A stretch of 64,000 bases of DNA from Streptomyces sp. NBC_00306 (GCF_036169555.1 NZ_CP108032.1:2728001-2792000), one strand, 5' to 3'; shown: positions 1 through 9,161, counted from the first letter of the stretch. The notes: generated by a model not told the origin, from the sequence alone. Program-made: numbers and translations.

Positions 1-172
1 AGCCGAGGAAGAGGTGCTTCCCGTGCGCCTCGCAGTGGTCCATGACCTGGCCGTCGAGCAGCGCCGCGGCGTCGGAGAACTTGCCCTGCGGGCTGCTGAC
101 GCGGACCGGCCGGTCCAGGAAGCGCTCACGGTGATCCGCCGCGAGGCGGTGAATCGTATGCCCTTCGGGCAC
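1..172 (-). CDS. Fpg/Nei family DNA glycosylase (5' part; cut by window edge)
   Basis: The first 57 codons of a minus-strand gene that runs off the left edge. They start at a GTG and read M-P-E-G-H-T-I-H-R-L. In the Fpg/Nei family the initiator Met is removed, Pro becomes the Schiff-base nucleophile and the next Glu is catalytic, so this N-terminus is diagnostic. The conserved segment ending in HGKHLFLG is also present. The enzyme removes oxidised bases and nicks abasic sites in base excision repair. An AGGAG at 182-186 lies 9 nt before the GTG and decides the start. It is downstream of rpiB on the same strand, but a hairpin at 192-217 separates them. Which subclass it is (Fpg, Nei, Nei2) cannot be decided without the C-terminal half and its zinc finger. 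Confidence 0.9.
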   Translation of the reverse strand, partial: MPEGHTIHRLAADHRERFLDRPVRVSSPQGKFSDAAALLDGQVMDHCEAHGKHLFLG

Positions 173-191
173 GGCGGGTCACTCCTGTGGG

Positions 192-217
192 CGGGCAGGC
201 CGGAAGCGGCCTGCCCG
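192..217 (-). terminator. Hairpin after rpiB
   Basis: Perfect 11-bp GC stem (192-202 with 207-217) and a 4-nt loop, 44 nt past the rpiB stop and just before the ribosome binding site of the glycosylase gene. No clear U tract, as is common in streptomycetes. It could reduce read-through or fold in the glycosylase leader. Confidence 0.5.
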
Positions 218-260
218 GCGGTCGGGGGCTGGATCGCGTGGTGCGGGGGTGGGCCCCCTG

Positions 261-746
261 TCACCGCTCCGGGTGGTGCGCGGGGATCGGGGGCAGCTCG
301 CCGGTCGCCTCGTACGCGCTGAGCATCTCGATGCGGCGGGTGTGACGCTCCTCACCCGAGTACGGGGTGTTGAGGAAGATCTCGACGAACTTCGTCGACT
401 CCTCCGTCGTGTGCATCCGGCCACCGATGGAGATGACGTTGGCGTCGTTGTGCTCACGGCCGAGCGCGGCGGTCTGCTCGCTCCAGGCGAGGGCCGCACG
501 GACACCCTTGACCTTGTTCGCGGCGATCTGCTCGCCGTTGCCGGAGCCGCCGATCACGATGCCGAGGCTGCCGGGGTCCGCGGCCGTCTTCTCCGCGGCG
601 CGCAGGCAGAACGGCGGGTAGTCGTCCTGGGCGTCGTAGATGTGGGGACCGCAGTCGACGGCCTCGTGGCCGTGAGCGGTGAGCCACTCGACGAGGTGGT
701 TCTTGAGTTCGAAGCCGGCATGGTCGGAACCGAGGTACACGCGCAT
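261..746 (-). CDS. rpiB: Ribose-5-phosphate isomerase B
   Basis: 161-residue RpiB/LacA/LacB-family protein. It interconverts ribose 5-phosphate and ribulose 5-phosphate in the non-oxidative pentose phosphate pathway in the cytoplasm. Seen: N-terminus MRVYLGSDHAGFELKN with the family's SDHAG substrate loop, the GGSGNGEQIAANK phosphate/ring-opening segment, and HNDANV followed by GGR near the C-terminal third. Length is normal for the family. The open frame extends 27 codons upstream of the chosen start, but conserved sequence begins at the ATG at 744-746. It is divergent from the permease gene at 929; the 182-nt gap must hold both promoters. Some RpiB homologues act on allose or erythrulose phosphates, but nothing here suggests that. 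Confidence 0.93.
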   Translation of the reverse strand: MRVYLGSDHAGFELKNHLVEWLTAHGHEAVDCGPHIYDAQDDYPPFCLRAAEKTAADPGSLGIVIGGSGNGEQIAANKVKGVRAALAWSEQTAALGREHNDANVISIGGRMHTTEESTKFVEIFLNTPYSGEERHTRRIEMLSAYEATGELPPIPAHHPER

Positions 747-928
747 GTTCCGAGTGTGGCACGTGAGGGACCGGGTAGCCGTCAGCGGGGTCAGGACCCA
801 CTGGGGCCGTGAGCTTCCGCTTATCACCTCGACCTAACGATCCGGAGACAGGTCTTCCGCGATCCGACGACGCGGGTTTGAATGCGGGGGCTCGTGACCC
901 GAGTGCTCTCAAACCTAAGGAATCGTCC

Positions 929-2422
929 ATGACCTCGCAGCAGACCCTCACGAAGGAAGGCGGGAGCCCCGAAGAACCCGGGAACCCGCAGTCCTCGTCC
1001 GGTCTCCAGGCCGGTCTCAAGAACCGGCATCTGTCCATGATCGCCATCGGCGGCGTGATCGGCGCCGGGCTGTTCGTCGGCTCCGGTTCCGGCATCGCCG
1101 CGGCGGGTCCGGCCATCCTTCTGTCGTACGCGCTCGTCGGCACGATGGTCGTCTTCGTGATGCGGATGCTGGGCGAGATGGCCGCGGCCAACCCGACCTC
1201 CGGGTCGTTCTCCGCCTACGCGGACCGCGCGCTCGGCCGCTGGGCCGGCTTCTCGATCGGCTGGCTGTACTGGTTCTTCTGGGTCGTGGTGCTGGCGGTC
1301 GAGGCGACCGCCGGTGCCGTGATCCTGGAGAGCTGGATACCGGCCGTACCGCAGTGGGCGTGGGCACTGATCGTGATGGTCGTGCTCACCGCGACCAACC
1401 TCGCGTCGGTGGCCTCGTACGGCGAGTTCGAGTTCTGGTTCGCCGGCATCAAGGTCGTCGCGATCGGCGCCTTCGTGGTCATCGGCCTGCTGGCCGTCTT
1501 CGGCGTGCTGCCCGGCTCCGACAACCCGGGCGCGGGATTCGCGCATCTCACCGACGCCGGCGGATTCTTCCCCGAGGGATACGGAGCGATCCTCACCGGT
1601 GTGCTGATGGTGGTCTTCTCCTTCATGGGCAGCGAGATCGTGACGCTGGCCGCGGGCGAGTCCGAGGACCCGCAGAGGGCCGTCACCAAGGCGACGAACA
1701 GCGTGATCTGGCGGATCGGCGTCTTCTACCTGGGCTCGATCTTCGTCGTGCTGACGCTGCTGCCGTGGAACGACAAGTCGATCGTCAAGGACGGTTCGTA
1801 CGTCGCCGCGCTGAACTCGATCGGTATCCCGCACGCGGGCCAGATCATGAACGTCATCGTGCTGACCGCGGTGCTCTCCTGCCTCAACTCGGGTCTGTAC
1901 ACCGCCTCCCGCATGGCCTTCTCGCTGGGCCGGCGCGGGGACGCCCCGAAGAGCTTCGCGAAGACGAACTCCCGTGGTGTGCCGCGGGTGGCCATCCTGT
2001 CCTCGGTGGTCTTCGGCTTCGTCGCGGTCTTCTTCAACTACCAGTGGCCCGACACCGTGTTCGCGTTCCTGCTCAACTCCTCGGGTGCGGTCGCCCTGTT
2101 CGTCTGGCTCGTGATCGCTGTGACTCAGCTGCGCATGCGCGGCATCATCGAGCGGGAGTCGCCCGAGAAGCTCGTCGTGAAGATGTGGCTCTTCCCGGGC
2201 CTGACCTGGGCGACCATCGGCATGATCTCGTTCGTGCTGGTCTACATGCTGTTCGACGACGCCGGGCGGGAGCAGGTGCTGCTGTCGCTGCTGGTGGCGG
2301 CCGTGGTCATCGCCATCGCCGTCGGGCGTGAGTGGTTCGGACGCGGTGGCCGGTCCGCCGGGCCCGAGGACGCCGCCATCCCTCATCAGAGCGGTGCGAA
2401 CGACTCCGTCACCCGGTCGTAA
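929..2422 (+). CDS. Amino acid permease, APC superfamily AAT type (paralogue 1)
   Basis: 497-residue cytoplasmic-membrane transporter with about 12 membrane segments. After a roughly 35-residue hydrophilic N-terminus comes the family signature, GGVIGAGLFVGSG, in helix 1 (unwound helix and substrate site), then MRMLGEM and GEFEFWFA, typical of GabP/AroP/ProY-like proton symporters. The ATG at 929 is preceded by AAGGAA at 917-922; an in-frame start 40 codons earlier has no comparable site. Two close paralogues lie at 6255 and 7741. The substrate cannot be named from sequence; GABA, aromatic or other neutral amino acids are possible. The last 37 nt overlap the end of the convergent kinase gene. 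Confidence 0.9.
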   Translation: MTSQQTLTKEGGSPEEPGNPQSSSGLQAGLKNRHLSMIAIGGVIGAGLFVGSGSGIAAAGPAILLSYALVGTMVVFVMRMLGEMAAANPTSGSFSAYADRALGRWAGFSIGWLYWFFWVVVLAVEATAGAVILESWIPAVPQWAWALIVMVVLTATNLASVASYGEFEFWFAGIKVVAIGAFVVIGLLAVFGVLPGSDNPGAGFAHLTDAGGFFPEGYGAILTGVLMVVFSFMGSEIVTLAAGESEDPQRAVTKATNSVIWRIGVFYLGSIFVVLTLLPWNDKSIVKDGSYVAALNSIGIPHAGQIMNVIVLTAVLSCLNSGLYTASRMAFSLGRRGDAPKSFAKTNSRGVPRVAILSSVVFGFVAVFFNYQWPDTVFAFLLNSSGAVALFVWLVIAVTQLRMRGIIERESPEKLVVKMWLFPGLTWATIGMISFVLVYMLFDDAGREQVLLSLLVAAVVIAIAVGREWFGRGGRSAGPEDAAIPHQSGANDSVTRS

Positions 2423-4380
2423 GCAGTCAGGGCGGCCCGCTGTGAGGCGATGTCGTACCAGACGTTGAGCTGGTACGACTTGCCTCCGGCGGTGAATCCG
2501 AGCTGGCGGGCACGCCAGTCGGAGCCGTCCTGGGTGAAGAAGTACTCCCAGACGATCGCCGGGTCACCACGAAACGTGGTGCGCTCCAGGCGGATCTTGC
2601 GGTAACCGGGAGCGTCGTGACTGTCGCGCTCGAACCGCTCCCACTGGGTCAGGAGATCGCCGCCTCGTGCAAGTGCGTACGAGGCGGCGATTTCCTGTTG
2701 TCCGTCGGGCGAGTGGTAGTGGATGTTCGACGGGCTCTTGGCGGTGCGCGTCCAGCCCTGCGGCGGCGCCCAGGCGAATCCCGCCTCGCTGCGGGTGCCC
2801 GGGGGCGGGGTGGCCGGCGCGGTGGTGGGTGCTGTGGTGGCCGGCGCGCTCGTGACGCCGGGTGACCGCGCCCCGGCGCCGGACTCGTCGGGGTCCTCGC
2901 CGGACGTGAGGAGTACGGCGGCGGTCGTCGCGGCCGCGACGGTGGCGAGGGCGGCGGCGAGAACGACGGCACGGGTGCGGGCGCGGGAACGGCTCGTGGG
3001 CTCAGAGGTGTCCGGGCCGGCGGGCCCCGTGGGCGGGCCGGTCCGCGAGACCAGCGGGAGGGACGCGGGGCTCTCGCCGGTCGCGGGGGTCGTGGTCGAC
3101 GTCGCCGTGGGTACGGGGCTGGTGGCCGCTTCGGGGCGCGTGGCGGGTGCCGGGGCCGGGGTGGGTTCCGGGTGCTTGGTCGGTACGGGCGGGGGCGCGG
3201 GTCGACGGGGTGGGGGTGTGAGCCGGCGGGTGGGCGCGGATACGACGTCCCCGTCGGGGGGCGGCGGGTCGGGAGGCGACTCCGGTGCGGGCTCAGGCAT
3301 CTCCGGTGCGGGCTCGGGCTCGCGCTCGGGGCGGGCGTCTGCCGGTTCGGGCTCAGGGGGTGCGTCGGCCGGTTCGGGATCCGGAGCGGGTTCGGATTCC
3401 CGTTCCTCCTCGGGCTCGGGCTCCTGGCGCGGTTCCTGCCCCCTCTCCCTCCCCCTCTCCCCCGGCACCGGCTCCTCCTGCGTACCCTCCCCCGGCTCTC
3501 CCTCCGCCCCGCTCTCCCCCTCCGGTGGCGGCACGACGACCGTGACTGCCCGCGTCGGGACGTACGACGAGGCGACCCGCGCCAGCACGGGTTCCAGCTC
3601 GTCCAGCGTCGGGCGCTCGTCCGGCTCCTTGACCAGGAGCGAGCCCAGGACTCCGGCCAGGGGCCCGGCACCGTCCGGAAGTTCGGGCTCCTCGTAGAGA
3701 ACAGCGTGCAGTGTCGCCAGAGTTGTGGGGCGGGCGAACGGCGAATGGCCCGCCAGCGCCGCGCACAGCGTCGCCCCCAGTGACCACAGATCCGACGCGG
3801 GCCCCTGCGGGCGGCCGCCGACGCGCTCGGGAGCCATGTAGTCGGGCGAGCCGACCAGCATGCCCACCACCGTCAGCGCTTTCGCGTCCTGGATCGCCGC
3901 GATGCCGAAGTCCGTGAGCACGATCCGGCCCGCCCTGCCCAGCAGAACGTTCCCGGGCTTGATGTCCCGGTGCAGCACCCCTCTCGCATGGACCTCGCGG
4001 AGCGCCGCCGCCAGCCCGAGGCCGATACGGGCCGCCTCGCGCGGTGTCACCGGCCCCTGCTCGACGAGGAGTTGCTCCAGCGAGCGGGAGTCGACGAGCT
4101 CCATGACGATCCAGAGGCGGTCGCTCTCCTCGACCACGTCGTAGACGCGGACCACGTTCGGGTGGTCGATGCGAGCCGTGGCCCTGGCCTCCCGCATCGT
4201 CCGTTCGCGGCGGATCCGGGTGTCCTCCGCATCCGTTTCGTTCATGCGCATTTCCTTGACCGCGACCGGCCGGTCCAGGATCACGTCGGCGGCTCGCCAC
4301 ACCCGCCCCATTCCCCCCTGCCCAATGCTTTCGTCCAGCCGATAACGCTCCGCCACCAATAGCCCAGGAATACCCGGCAT
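2386..4380 (-). CDS. Transmembrane Ser/Thr protein kinase
   Basis: 664-residue Hanks-type (PknB-like) kinase. Residues about 13-270 form the kinase domain: glycine loop GQGGMG at 20-25, catalytic Lys42 in VAVKEM, HRDIKPGN with Asp139, DFG Asp157, then SPDYMAPE. A long Pro/Glu-rich linker of about 200 residues follows, then a single membrane segment (VVLAAALATVAAATTAAVLL), then an outer domain of about 130 residues that resembles no PASTA repeat and may sense an extracellular signal. Start ATG at 4378-4380 has a strong GGAGGAAGG 5 nt upstream; the open frame extends 35 codons further without such a site. It is divergent from the LPXTG protein at 4515, so the two may be functionally linked. Signal and targets are unknown. 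Confidence 0.93.
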   Translation of the reverse strand: MPGIPGLLVAERYRLDESIGQGGMGRVWRAADVILDRPVAVKEMRMNETDAEDTRIRRERTMREARATARIDHPNVVRVYDVVEESDRLWIVMELVDSRSLEQLLVEQGPVTPREAARIGLGLAAALREVHARGVLHRDIKPGNVLLGRAGRIVLTDFGIAAIQDAKALTVVGMLVGSPDYMAPERVGGRPQGPASDLWSLGATLCAALAGHSPFARPTTLATLHAVLYEEPELPDGAGPLAGVLGSLLVKEPDERPTLDELEPVLARVASSYVPTRAVTVVVPPPEGESGAEGEPGEGTQEEPVPGERGRERGQEPRQEPEPEEERESEPAPDPEPADAPPEPEPADARPEREPEPAPEMPEPAPESPPDPPPPDGDVVSAPTRRLTPPPRRPAPPPVPTKHPEPTPAPAPATRPEAATSPVPTATSTTTPATGESPASLPLVSRTGPPTGPAGPDTSEPTSRSRARTRAVVLAAALATVAAATTAAVLLTSGEDPDESGAGARSPGVTSAPATTAPTTAPATPPPGTRSEAGFAWAPPQGWTRTAKSPSNIHYHSPDGQQEIAASYALARGGDLLTQWERFERDSHDAPGYRKIRLERTTFRGDPAIVWEYFFTQDGSDWRARQLGFTAGGKSYQLNVWYDIASQRAALTAYDRVTESFAPL

Positions 4381-4514
4381 GACCTTCCTCCCCGTCAGCA
4401 ACGGCTGTGACCAGGACAGAAGCATGAACTTGCACCCATGACAGCATAGTTCGACGCAATCTTGTGGAACCCTCTTTCTACGCACTGTCCGATGTGCGGC
4501 AAGGGGGCTGGGAA

Positions 4515-5246
4515 ATGCAAGGAAAACGCTCGGGACCCGTATTCGCGACCGTGGTGGCGGCAGTATTGATTCTGCCGTTCAGCGCGTACGCGGCCGACGA
4601 TCCGGTGCCCGGAAGCAGCCAGGGCGGCACGCCCGGGCCCGCGGCGCCGGCGGATGTGAGGATCACGACCGAACTGCCCCGGCAGATCACCGTCGACAAC
4701 AAGAGCGAGCAGACCACGGTGAGCGCCAAGGTCAAGAACGGGGGGACCAAGGACAGCGGGCCGATCACCCTCTCCGTCGTCGGTTTCGACGGCATGAAGG
4801 TCACCGACGTCGAGGGGTGTGTGCGGATCGCCGAGGGCAAGCTGCCGCCGGGCTCCAACAGCGGGTTCGCCTGCACCATCGACAACCTCGCGGCCGGCAA
4901 GGACCGTTCCTACCGGATCGCGGCCACGTTCGATCTCCAGAAGACCGGCAAGATCTGTCTTCCGGTCACCGAGGGCACCGGCAAGAAGCTGCTCTGGCAG
5001 CAGGGCCCGGTCCCCTTCGGTACCTCGAAACCGACTCCCAATGCACCGGACACACCGCTGCTGCTGGGCACCGACAACGTGCCGCTCGGCCCGGACAGCC
5101 CGCCGGCCACCGGGGGTGGTCTGCCGCGCACCGGCCCGCCCGGCAGCACCCTGCCGCTCGGACTGACCGCTCTCGCGCTGTTCGCGCTCGGGGGCACCGG
5201 TATCTGGTGGACCAGCCGGAGCCGCTGGGCTCGCGGCGGCGGATAG
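4515..5246 (+). CDS. Secreted LPXTG-type surface protein
   Basis: 243 residues. An N-terminal signal peptide (charged MQGKR, hydrophobic core, AYA cleavage region) is followed by an Ala/Pro linker and a roughly 120-residue Ig-like or DUF11-like domain containing two cysteines. A C-terminal sorting signal follows: LPRTG, a hydrophobic helix and a positive tail (SRSRWARGG). It should therefore be exported and either linked to peptidoglycan by a sortase or kept as a membrane anchor. Most streptomycete class E sortase substrates use LAXTG, so LPRTG may serve another sortase class; no sortase gene is in this window. Start chosen at ATG 4515 because the signal peptide begins there. No specific function recognised. 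Confidence 0.78.
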   Translation: MQGKRSGPVFATVVAAVLILPFSAYAADDPVPGSSQGGTPGPAAPADVRITTELPRQITVDNKSEQTTVSAKVKNGGTKDSGPITLSVVGFDGMKVTDVEGCVRIAEGKLPPGSNSGFACTIDNLAAGKDRSYRIAATFDLQKTGKICLPVTEGTGKKLLWQQGPVPFGTSKPTPNAPDTPLLLGTDNVPLGPDSPPATGGGLPRTGPPGSTLPLGLTALALFALGGTGIWWTSRSRWARGGG

Positions 5247-5356
5247 CCGGGTGGGCCCGCGGTCGTCGGTGGCCGCGGGCCCTCCGCTCCTCCCGTTCGC
5301 GGGGACTGCTCCGACGTGCCGCGGTGCGGGCGGGCAGTCTCCGTGGACACGCAAAA

Positions 5357-5394
5357 GGCTCGCCCGGGTCGAGGAGTTGCGACCCGGGCGAGCC
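5357..5394 (-). terminator. Intrinsic terminator of bioY
   Basis: Perfect 15-bp stem (5357-5371 with 5380-5394) and 8-nt loop. On the minus strand it is followed directly by TTTT (AAAA at 5353-5356), 23 nt after the bioY stop. It can also stop plus-strand transcripts from the surface-protein gene. Confidence 0.8.
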
Positions 5395-5416
5395 TGTGTG
5401 TGCCGGAGCTGCTTCC

Positions 5417-6001
5417 TCAGCCGCGGCGGCCGAGGAGCTTCCAGGCGGTGGGCAGGGCACCCATCGCCAGGGCGGCCTTGAGCGCGTCGCCGATCAGGAA
5501 GGGCGTGAGGCCCGCCGCGACGGCCTGGGACAGGCTCATGCCGGTCGCCAGGGCGAGGTAGGGGACGCCCACGGCGTAGATGATCACGGAGCCCACGGCC
5601 ATGGTGCCCGCGGTGCGCAGGACGGACCGGTCGGCGCCGCGGCGCGCGAGGCCACCGACGACCGTGGCCGCGAGCAGCATGCCGAGGATGTAACCGAAGG
5701 ACGGCATCGCATAGCCGGACGCGCCCTCCGCGAACCACGGCATGCCGGCCATGCCGACGACCGCGTACAGCGCGAGGGAGAGGAAGCCGCGGCGGGCTCC
5801 GAGCGCGGTGCCGACGAGCAGGGCGGCGAAGGTCTGGCCGGAGACGGGGACCGGGGAGCCGGGGACCGGCACCGAGATCTGGGCCGCTATGCCGGTGAGC
5901 GCGGCGCCGCCGACGACAAGGGCGATGTCACGCGCCCGGGAGGCGGGCAGCAGGTCCGCGAGGACCGCTCCCGGACGGGAGGTGACGGAAGCAGTGCTCA
6001 T
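5417..6001 (-). CDS. bioY: Biotin transporter substrate-binding subunit BioY
   Basis: 194-residue integral membrane protein with about six hydrophobic segments. BioY is the S component of an energy-coupling-factor biotin transporter; some BioY proteins work alone. Seen: the SVPVPGSPVPVSGQT segment, then ALLVGTALGARRG and GMAGMPWF, characteristic of the family, and GDALKAALA near the end. Length is typical (about 190). No BioM ATPase or BioN gene flanks it, so it either shares a general ECF module or acts solo. It is transcribed alone and has its own terminator. The 253-nt gap to the divergent permease at 6255 carries its promoter; I could not identify a BirA or BioQ-type site there. Confidence 0.92.
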   Translation of the reverse strand: MSTASVTSRPGAVLADLLPASRARDIALVVGGAALTGIAAQISVPVPGSPVPVSGQTFAALLVGTALGARRGFLSLALYAVVGMAGMPWFAEGASGYAMPSFGYILGMLLAATVVGGLARRGADRSVLRTAGTMAVGSVIIYAVGVPYLALATGMSLSQAVAAGLTPFLIGDALKAALAMGALPTAWKLLGRRG

Positions 6002-6254
6002 CGGAACTCCGCGGAGGGTGAGGGCAGGCAGGAACAGGCTGACCGTAGCCCAGAGTCGATCTCCCGATCACCGTCAGCCGTCGACAAAGGGCGGCTCGTC
6101 ACCGTGGTGGGAACCGCACAAAGGACGTGGGTCATGCGCCACTTGGCGTGATGCTCGTCACGGAGGTCGGAGGGTGAGGGGTCCGTTTTGCGGTCGAGAG
6201 CCCGCCCCGGGGAGACTGTAGGGTCCCACCAATCCATCGGAGAGTACGCGCACC

Positions 6255-7625
6255 ATGCACGAGGCCCTGACGACCGACGAGCCGCTCGCCCACGGGCTCA
6301 AGCAGCGTCATCTGACCATGCTGGGCCTCGGCGGGGTGATCGGCGCCGGGCTGTTCGTGGGTTCGGGCGCGGGGATCGCGGTCGCGGGCCCGGGCATCGT
6401 CCTGTCGTATCTGATCGCCGGCACGATCGCGATGCTGGTGATGCGGATGCTCGGTGAGATGTCCGCGGCCATGCCGGCGTCCGGTTCGTTCTCGGTGCAC
6501 GCCGAGAAGGCGATCGGCCGCTGGGCCGGGTTCACCGTGGGCTGGCTCTACTGGTTCCTGCTGGTGGTCGTCCTCGCCGTGGAGGCGACGGCGGCGGCCA
6601 CGATCGCCCACGACTGGGTGCCCGCGCTGCCGCAGTGGGGCTGGGTCCTGGTCTTCATGGTGTTCTTCACCCTCGCCAACCTCACCGCCGTACGGAACTT
6701 CGGCGAGTTCGAGTTCTGGTTCGCCGCGCTCAAGGTCGGCGCGATCGTGCTCTTCCTGATCCTCGGCACGCTCGCCGTCTTCGGTCTGCTCCCGGACACC
6801 GATCCGGTGGGCCTGACCCATCTCACCGGCGACGGGGGCTTTCTGCCGGGCGGCTGGAGCGGGGTGATCTCCGGCGTGCTCGCCGTTGTCTTCGCCTTCG
6901 GCGGTCTGGAGGTCGTCACCATCGCCGCGGCGGAGACCGACGACCCGGCGCGTGCGGTGGGTCGCGCCGTGCGCAGCGCGGTCGTCCGCATCCTCTTCTT
7001 CTACGTGGGCTCGATGCTGGTGATCGTGACGCTGCTGCCGTGGACCGCGCAGCAGGCGGGGCTGAGCCCGTATGTCACCGTGCTCGACTCGATCGGCATT
7101 CCGCAGGCCGGTCAGATCATGAACATCGTGGTGTTCGTGGCCCTGCTGTCGGCGCTCAACGCCAATCTGTACGGGGCCTCCCGGATGGTCTTCTCGCTCG
7201 CCGAGCGCGGCGAGGCACCGCGCGGGCTGCTGAGGATCTCGGGTGGGGGTGTGCCCCGGCGGGCCGTCCTCGCCTCGGTCGCCTTCGGCTTCGTCTCCGT
7301 GCTGCTCAATCTGAAGTGGCCCGACTCCGTCTTCCTCTATCTGCTCAACTCGGTCGGTGCGGTGCTGCTGTTCGTGTGGGCGCTGATCGCGGTCTCGCAA
7401 CTGCGGCTGCGCCGCAGGATCGAGCGCGAGGCGCCCGGCACTCTGACGCTGAAGATGTGGGCGTTCCCCTGGCTCACCTGGGCCACACTGGTCGCGATTG
7501 CCGGTGTGCTGGTGCTGATGCTCACGGACGACACCGCCCGCCCCCAGGTGCTCTGGTCCAGTGGGGCCGCGGCGGCGGTGCTGATCGTCGCGGGGGTGCG
7601 GGAGCTACGGGCACGTCGTGGGTGA
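6255..7625 (+). CDS. Amino acid permease, AAT type (paralogue 2)
   Basis: 456-residue transporter of the same family as the proteins at 929 and 7741: HGLKQRHLTM then GGVIGAGLFVGSGAG, MRMLGEMSAAMP, and FGEFEFWFAALKVGAI. About 12 membrane helices; proton-coupled uptake across the cytoplasmic membrane is expected. Start ATG 6255 has GGAGAG at 6239-6244. It lies 115 nt upstream of paralogue 3 with no strong hairpin between, so the two could be cotranscribed, although the gap is large enough for a second promoter. Substrate unknown. Confidence 0.9.
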   Translation: MHEALTTDEPLAHGLKQRHLTMLGLGGVIGAGLFVGSGAGIAVAGPGIVLSYLIAGTIAMLVMRMLGEMSAAMPASGSFSVHAEKAIGRWAGFTVGWLYWFLLVVVLAVEATAAATIAHDWVPALPQWGWVLVFMVFFTLANLTAVRNFGEFEFWFAALKVGAIVLFLILGTLAVFGLLPDTDPVGLTHLTGDGGFLPGGWSGVISGVLAVVFAFGGLEVVTIAAAETDDPARAVGRAVRSAVVRILFFYVGSMLVIVTLLPWTAQQAGLSPYVTVLDSIGIPQAGQIMNIVVFVALLSALNANLYGASRMVFSLAERGEAPRGLLRISGGGVPRRAVLASVAFGFVSVLLNLKWPDSVFLYLLNSVGAVLLFVWALIAVSQLRLRRRIEREAPGTLTLKMWAFPWLTWATLVAIAGVLVLMLTDDTARPQVLWSSGAAAAVLIVAGVRELRARRG

Positions 7626-7740
7626 GTGTTCACCTTGTGTGAGCATGGTGCCCGTATAGCGGACATGTGTTCCCCGTCAGCGGGTGCTTGCCCAGACTGT
7701 GCTGCGCTCCCCCGTCTCAGCTACTGATCAGGGCACGCCC

Positions 7741-9138
7741 ATGTCTCGGACTTCCGCGCCCGCGCCCGCCGACCGTCAGGACGACGTCGCGCTCTCGCAC
7801 GGACTCAAGCAACGCCACCTCTCGATGATCGCCCTCGGCGGCGTCATCGGCGCCGGTCTCTTCGTCGGGTCCGGTGCGGGCATCGCCGCCGCCGGCCCGT
7901 CCATCGTCATCGCCTACGCGCTCTCGGGTCTGCTCGTCATGCTCGTGATGCGCATGCTCGGCGAGATGTCCGCGGCGAACCCGGCGTCCGGTTCCTTCTC
8001 GGTGCACGCCGAGCGGGCCATCGGCCCCTGGGCGGGCTTCACCGCCGGCTGGTCCTTCTGGTTCCTGCTGTGCGTCGCCGTCGGCCTGGAGGGCATCGGC
8101 GCCGCGAAGATCATGACCGGCTGGATGCCCGGCACCCCCGAGTGGGCGTGGGTCGCGCTGTTCATGCTGGTGTTCTGCGGGACGAACCTGGCGGCGGTGA
8201 AGAACTTCGGTGAGTTCGAGTTCTGGTTCGCCGCCCTCAAGGTCGGCGCGATCGCCCTGTTCCTCGGCATCGGTGTCCTCGCGATCACCGGTGTCCTGCC
8301 GGGCACGGACGCACCGGGAACCGCCAACCTGACGGGTGACGGCGGCTTCCTGCCCAACGGAACCGACGGGCTCGTCGTCGGTCTGCTCGCCTCCGTGTTC
8401 GCGTACGGCGGTCTGGAGACGGTCACCATCGCCGCGGCCGAGTCCGAGCACCCGGTCCAGGGCGTCGCGAAGGCCGTCCGCACCGCGATGTGGCGCATCG
8501 CCGTCTTCTACATCGGCTCCATGGCCGTCATCGTCACCCTGGTGCCGTGGGACGACCCGAAGGTCGTCGAGAAGGGCCCGTACGTCGCGACCCTCGACCA
8601 CCTCGGCATCCCGGGTGCCGGCCAGATCATGAACGTGGTGGTGCTCGTCGCGCTGCTCTCCGCGATGAACGCCAACATCTACGGCGCCTCCCGCATGGCC
8701 TGCTCGCTGGTGGCGCGCGGCCAGGGCCCGAAGGCGCTCGGCCGGACGTCCGGCGGGGTGCCGCGTACGGCGGTGCTGGTCTCCTCGGTCTTCGGCTTCG
8801 GGTGCGTGCTGCTGAGCTACTGGCGGCCGAACGACGTCTTCATGTGGCTGCTCAACATGATCGGCGCGATCATCCTGGTGGTCTGGATCTTCATCGCGGT
8901 CTCCCAGTTGCTGCTGCGCCGCCGGACGGAACGCGAGGACCCCTCGCGGCTGGTGGTGAAGATGTGGCTCTACCCGGCGCTGACCTGGGTGGCTCTGGCG
9001 GGCATGGCCGCGGTGTTCGTCCTGATGGCGCGCGAGGCCGAGACGCGGACGCAGCTCTTCTACACGGGCGGGCTGACGCTGGCGCTGGCGGCGGTCGGAT
9101 ACGCGCGGCAGGTGCGCGCACGCCGTTCGCAGGCCTGA
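7741..9138 (+). CDS. Amino acid permease, AAT type (paralogue 3)
   Basis: 465-residue APC-superfamily permease: SHGLKQRHLSM, GGVIGAGLFVGSG, MRMLGEMSAANP, FGEFEFWFAALKVGAI, about 12 membrane helices. It is closer to paralogue 2 than to paralogue 1 by eye. ATG at 7741 with a weak AGGG about 8 nt upstream is chosen; an in-frame start at 7684 lacks conserved sequence after it. It differs from its neighbour in helix 3 (SFWFLLCVAVGLEG instead of LYWFLLVVVLAVEA), a region that helps set substrate choice in this family, so the two probably carry different amino acids. A bidirectional hairpin ends the unit. Confidence 0.9.
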   Translation: MSRTSAPAPADRQDDVALSHGLKQRHLSMIALGGVIGAGLFVGSGAGIAAAGPSIVIAYALSGLLVMLVMRMLGEMSAANPASGSFSVHAERAIGPWAGFTAGWSFWFLLCVAVGLEGIGAAKIMTGWMPGTPEWAWVALFMLVFCGTNLAAVKNFGEFEFWFAALKVGAIALFLGIGVLAITGVLPGTDAPGTANLTGDGGFLPNGTDGLVVGLLASVFAYGGLETVTIAAAESEHPVQGVAKAVRTAMWRIAVFYIGSMAVIVTLVPWDDPKVVEKGPYVATLDHLGIPGAGQIMNVVVLVALLSAMNANIYGASRMACSLVARGQGPKALGRTSGGVPRTAVLVSSVFGFGCVLLSYWRPNDVFMWLLNMIGAIILVVWIFIAVSQLLLRRRTEREDPSRLVVKMWLYPALTWVALAGMAAVFVLMAREAETRTQLFYTGGLTLALAAVGYARQVRARRSQA

Positions 9139-9161
9139 TCACGCCCCACTGATCCACGACT

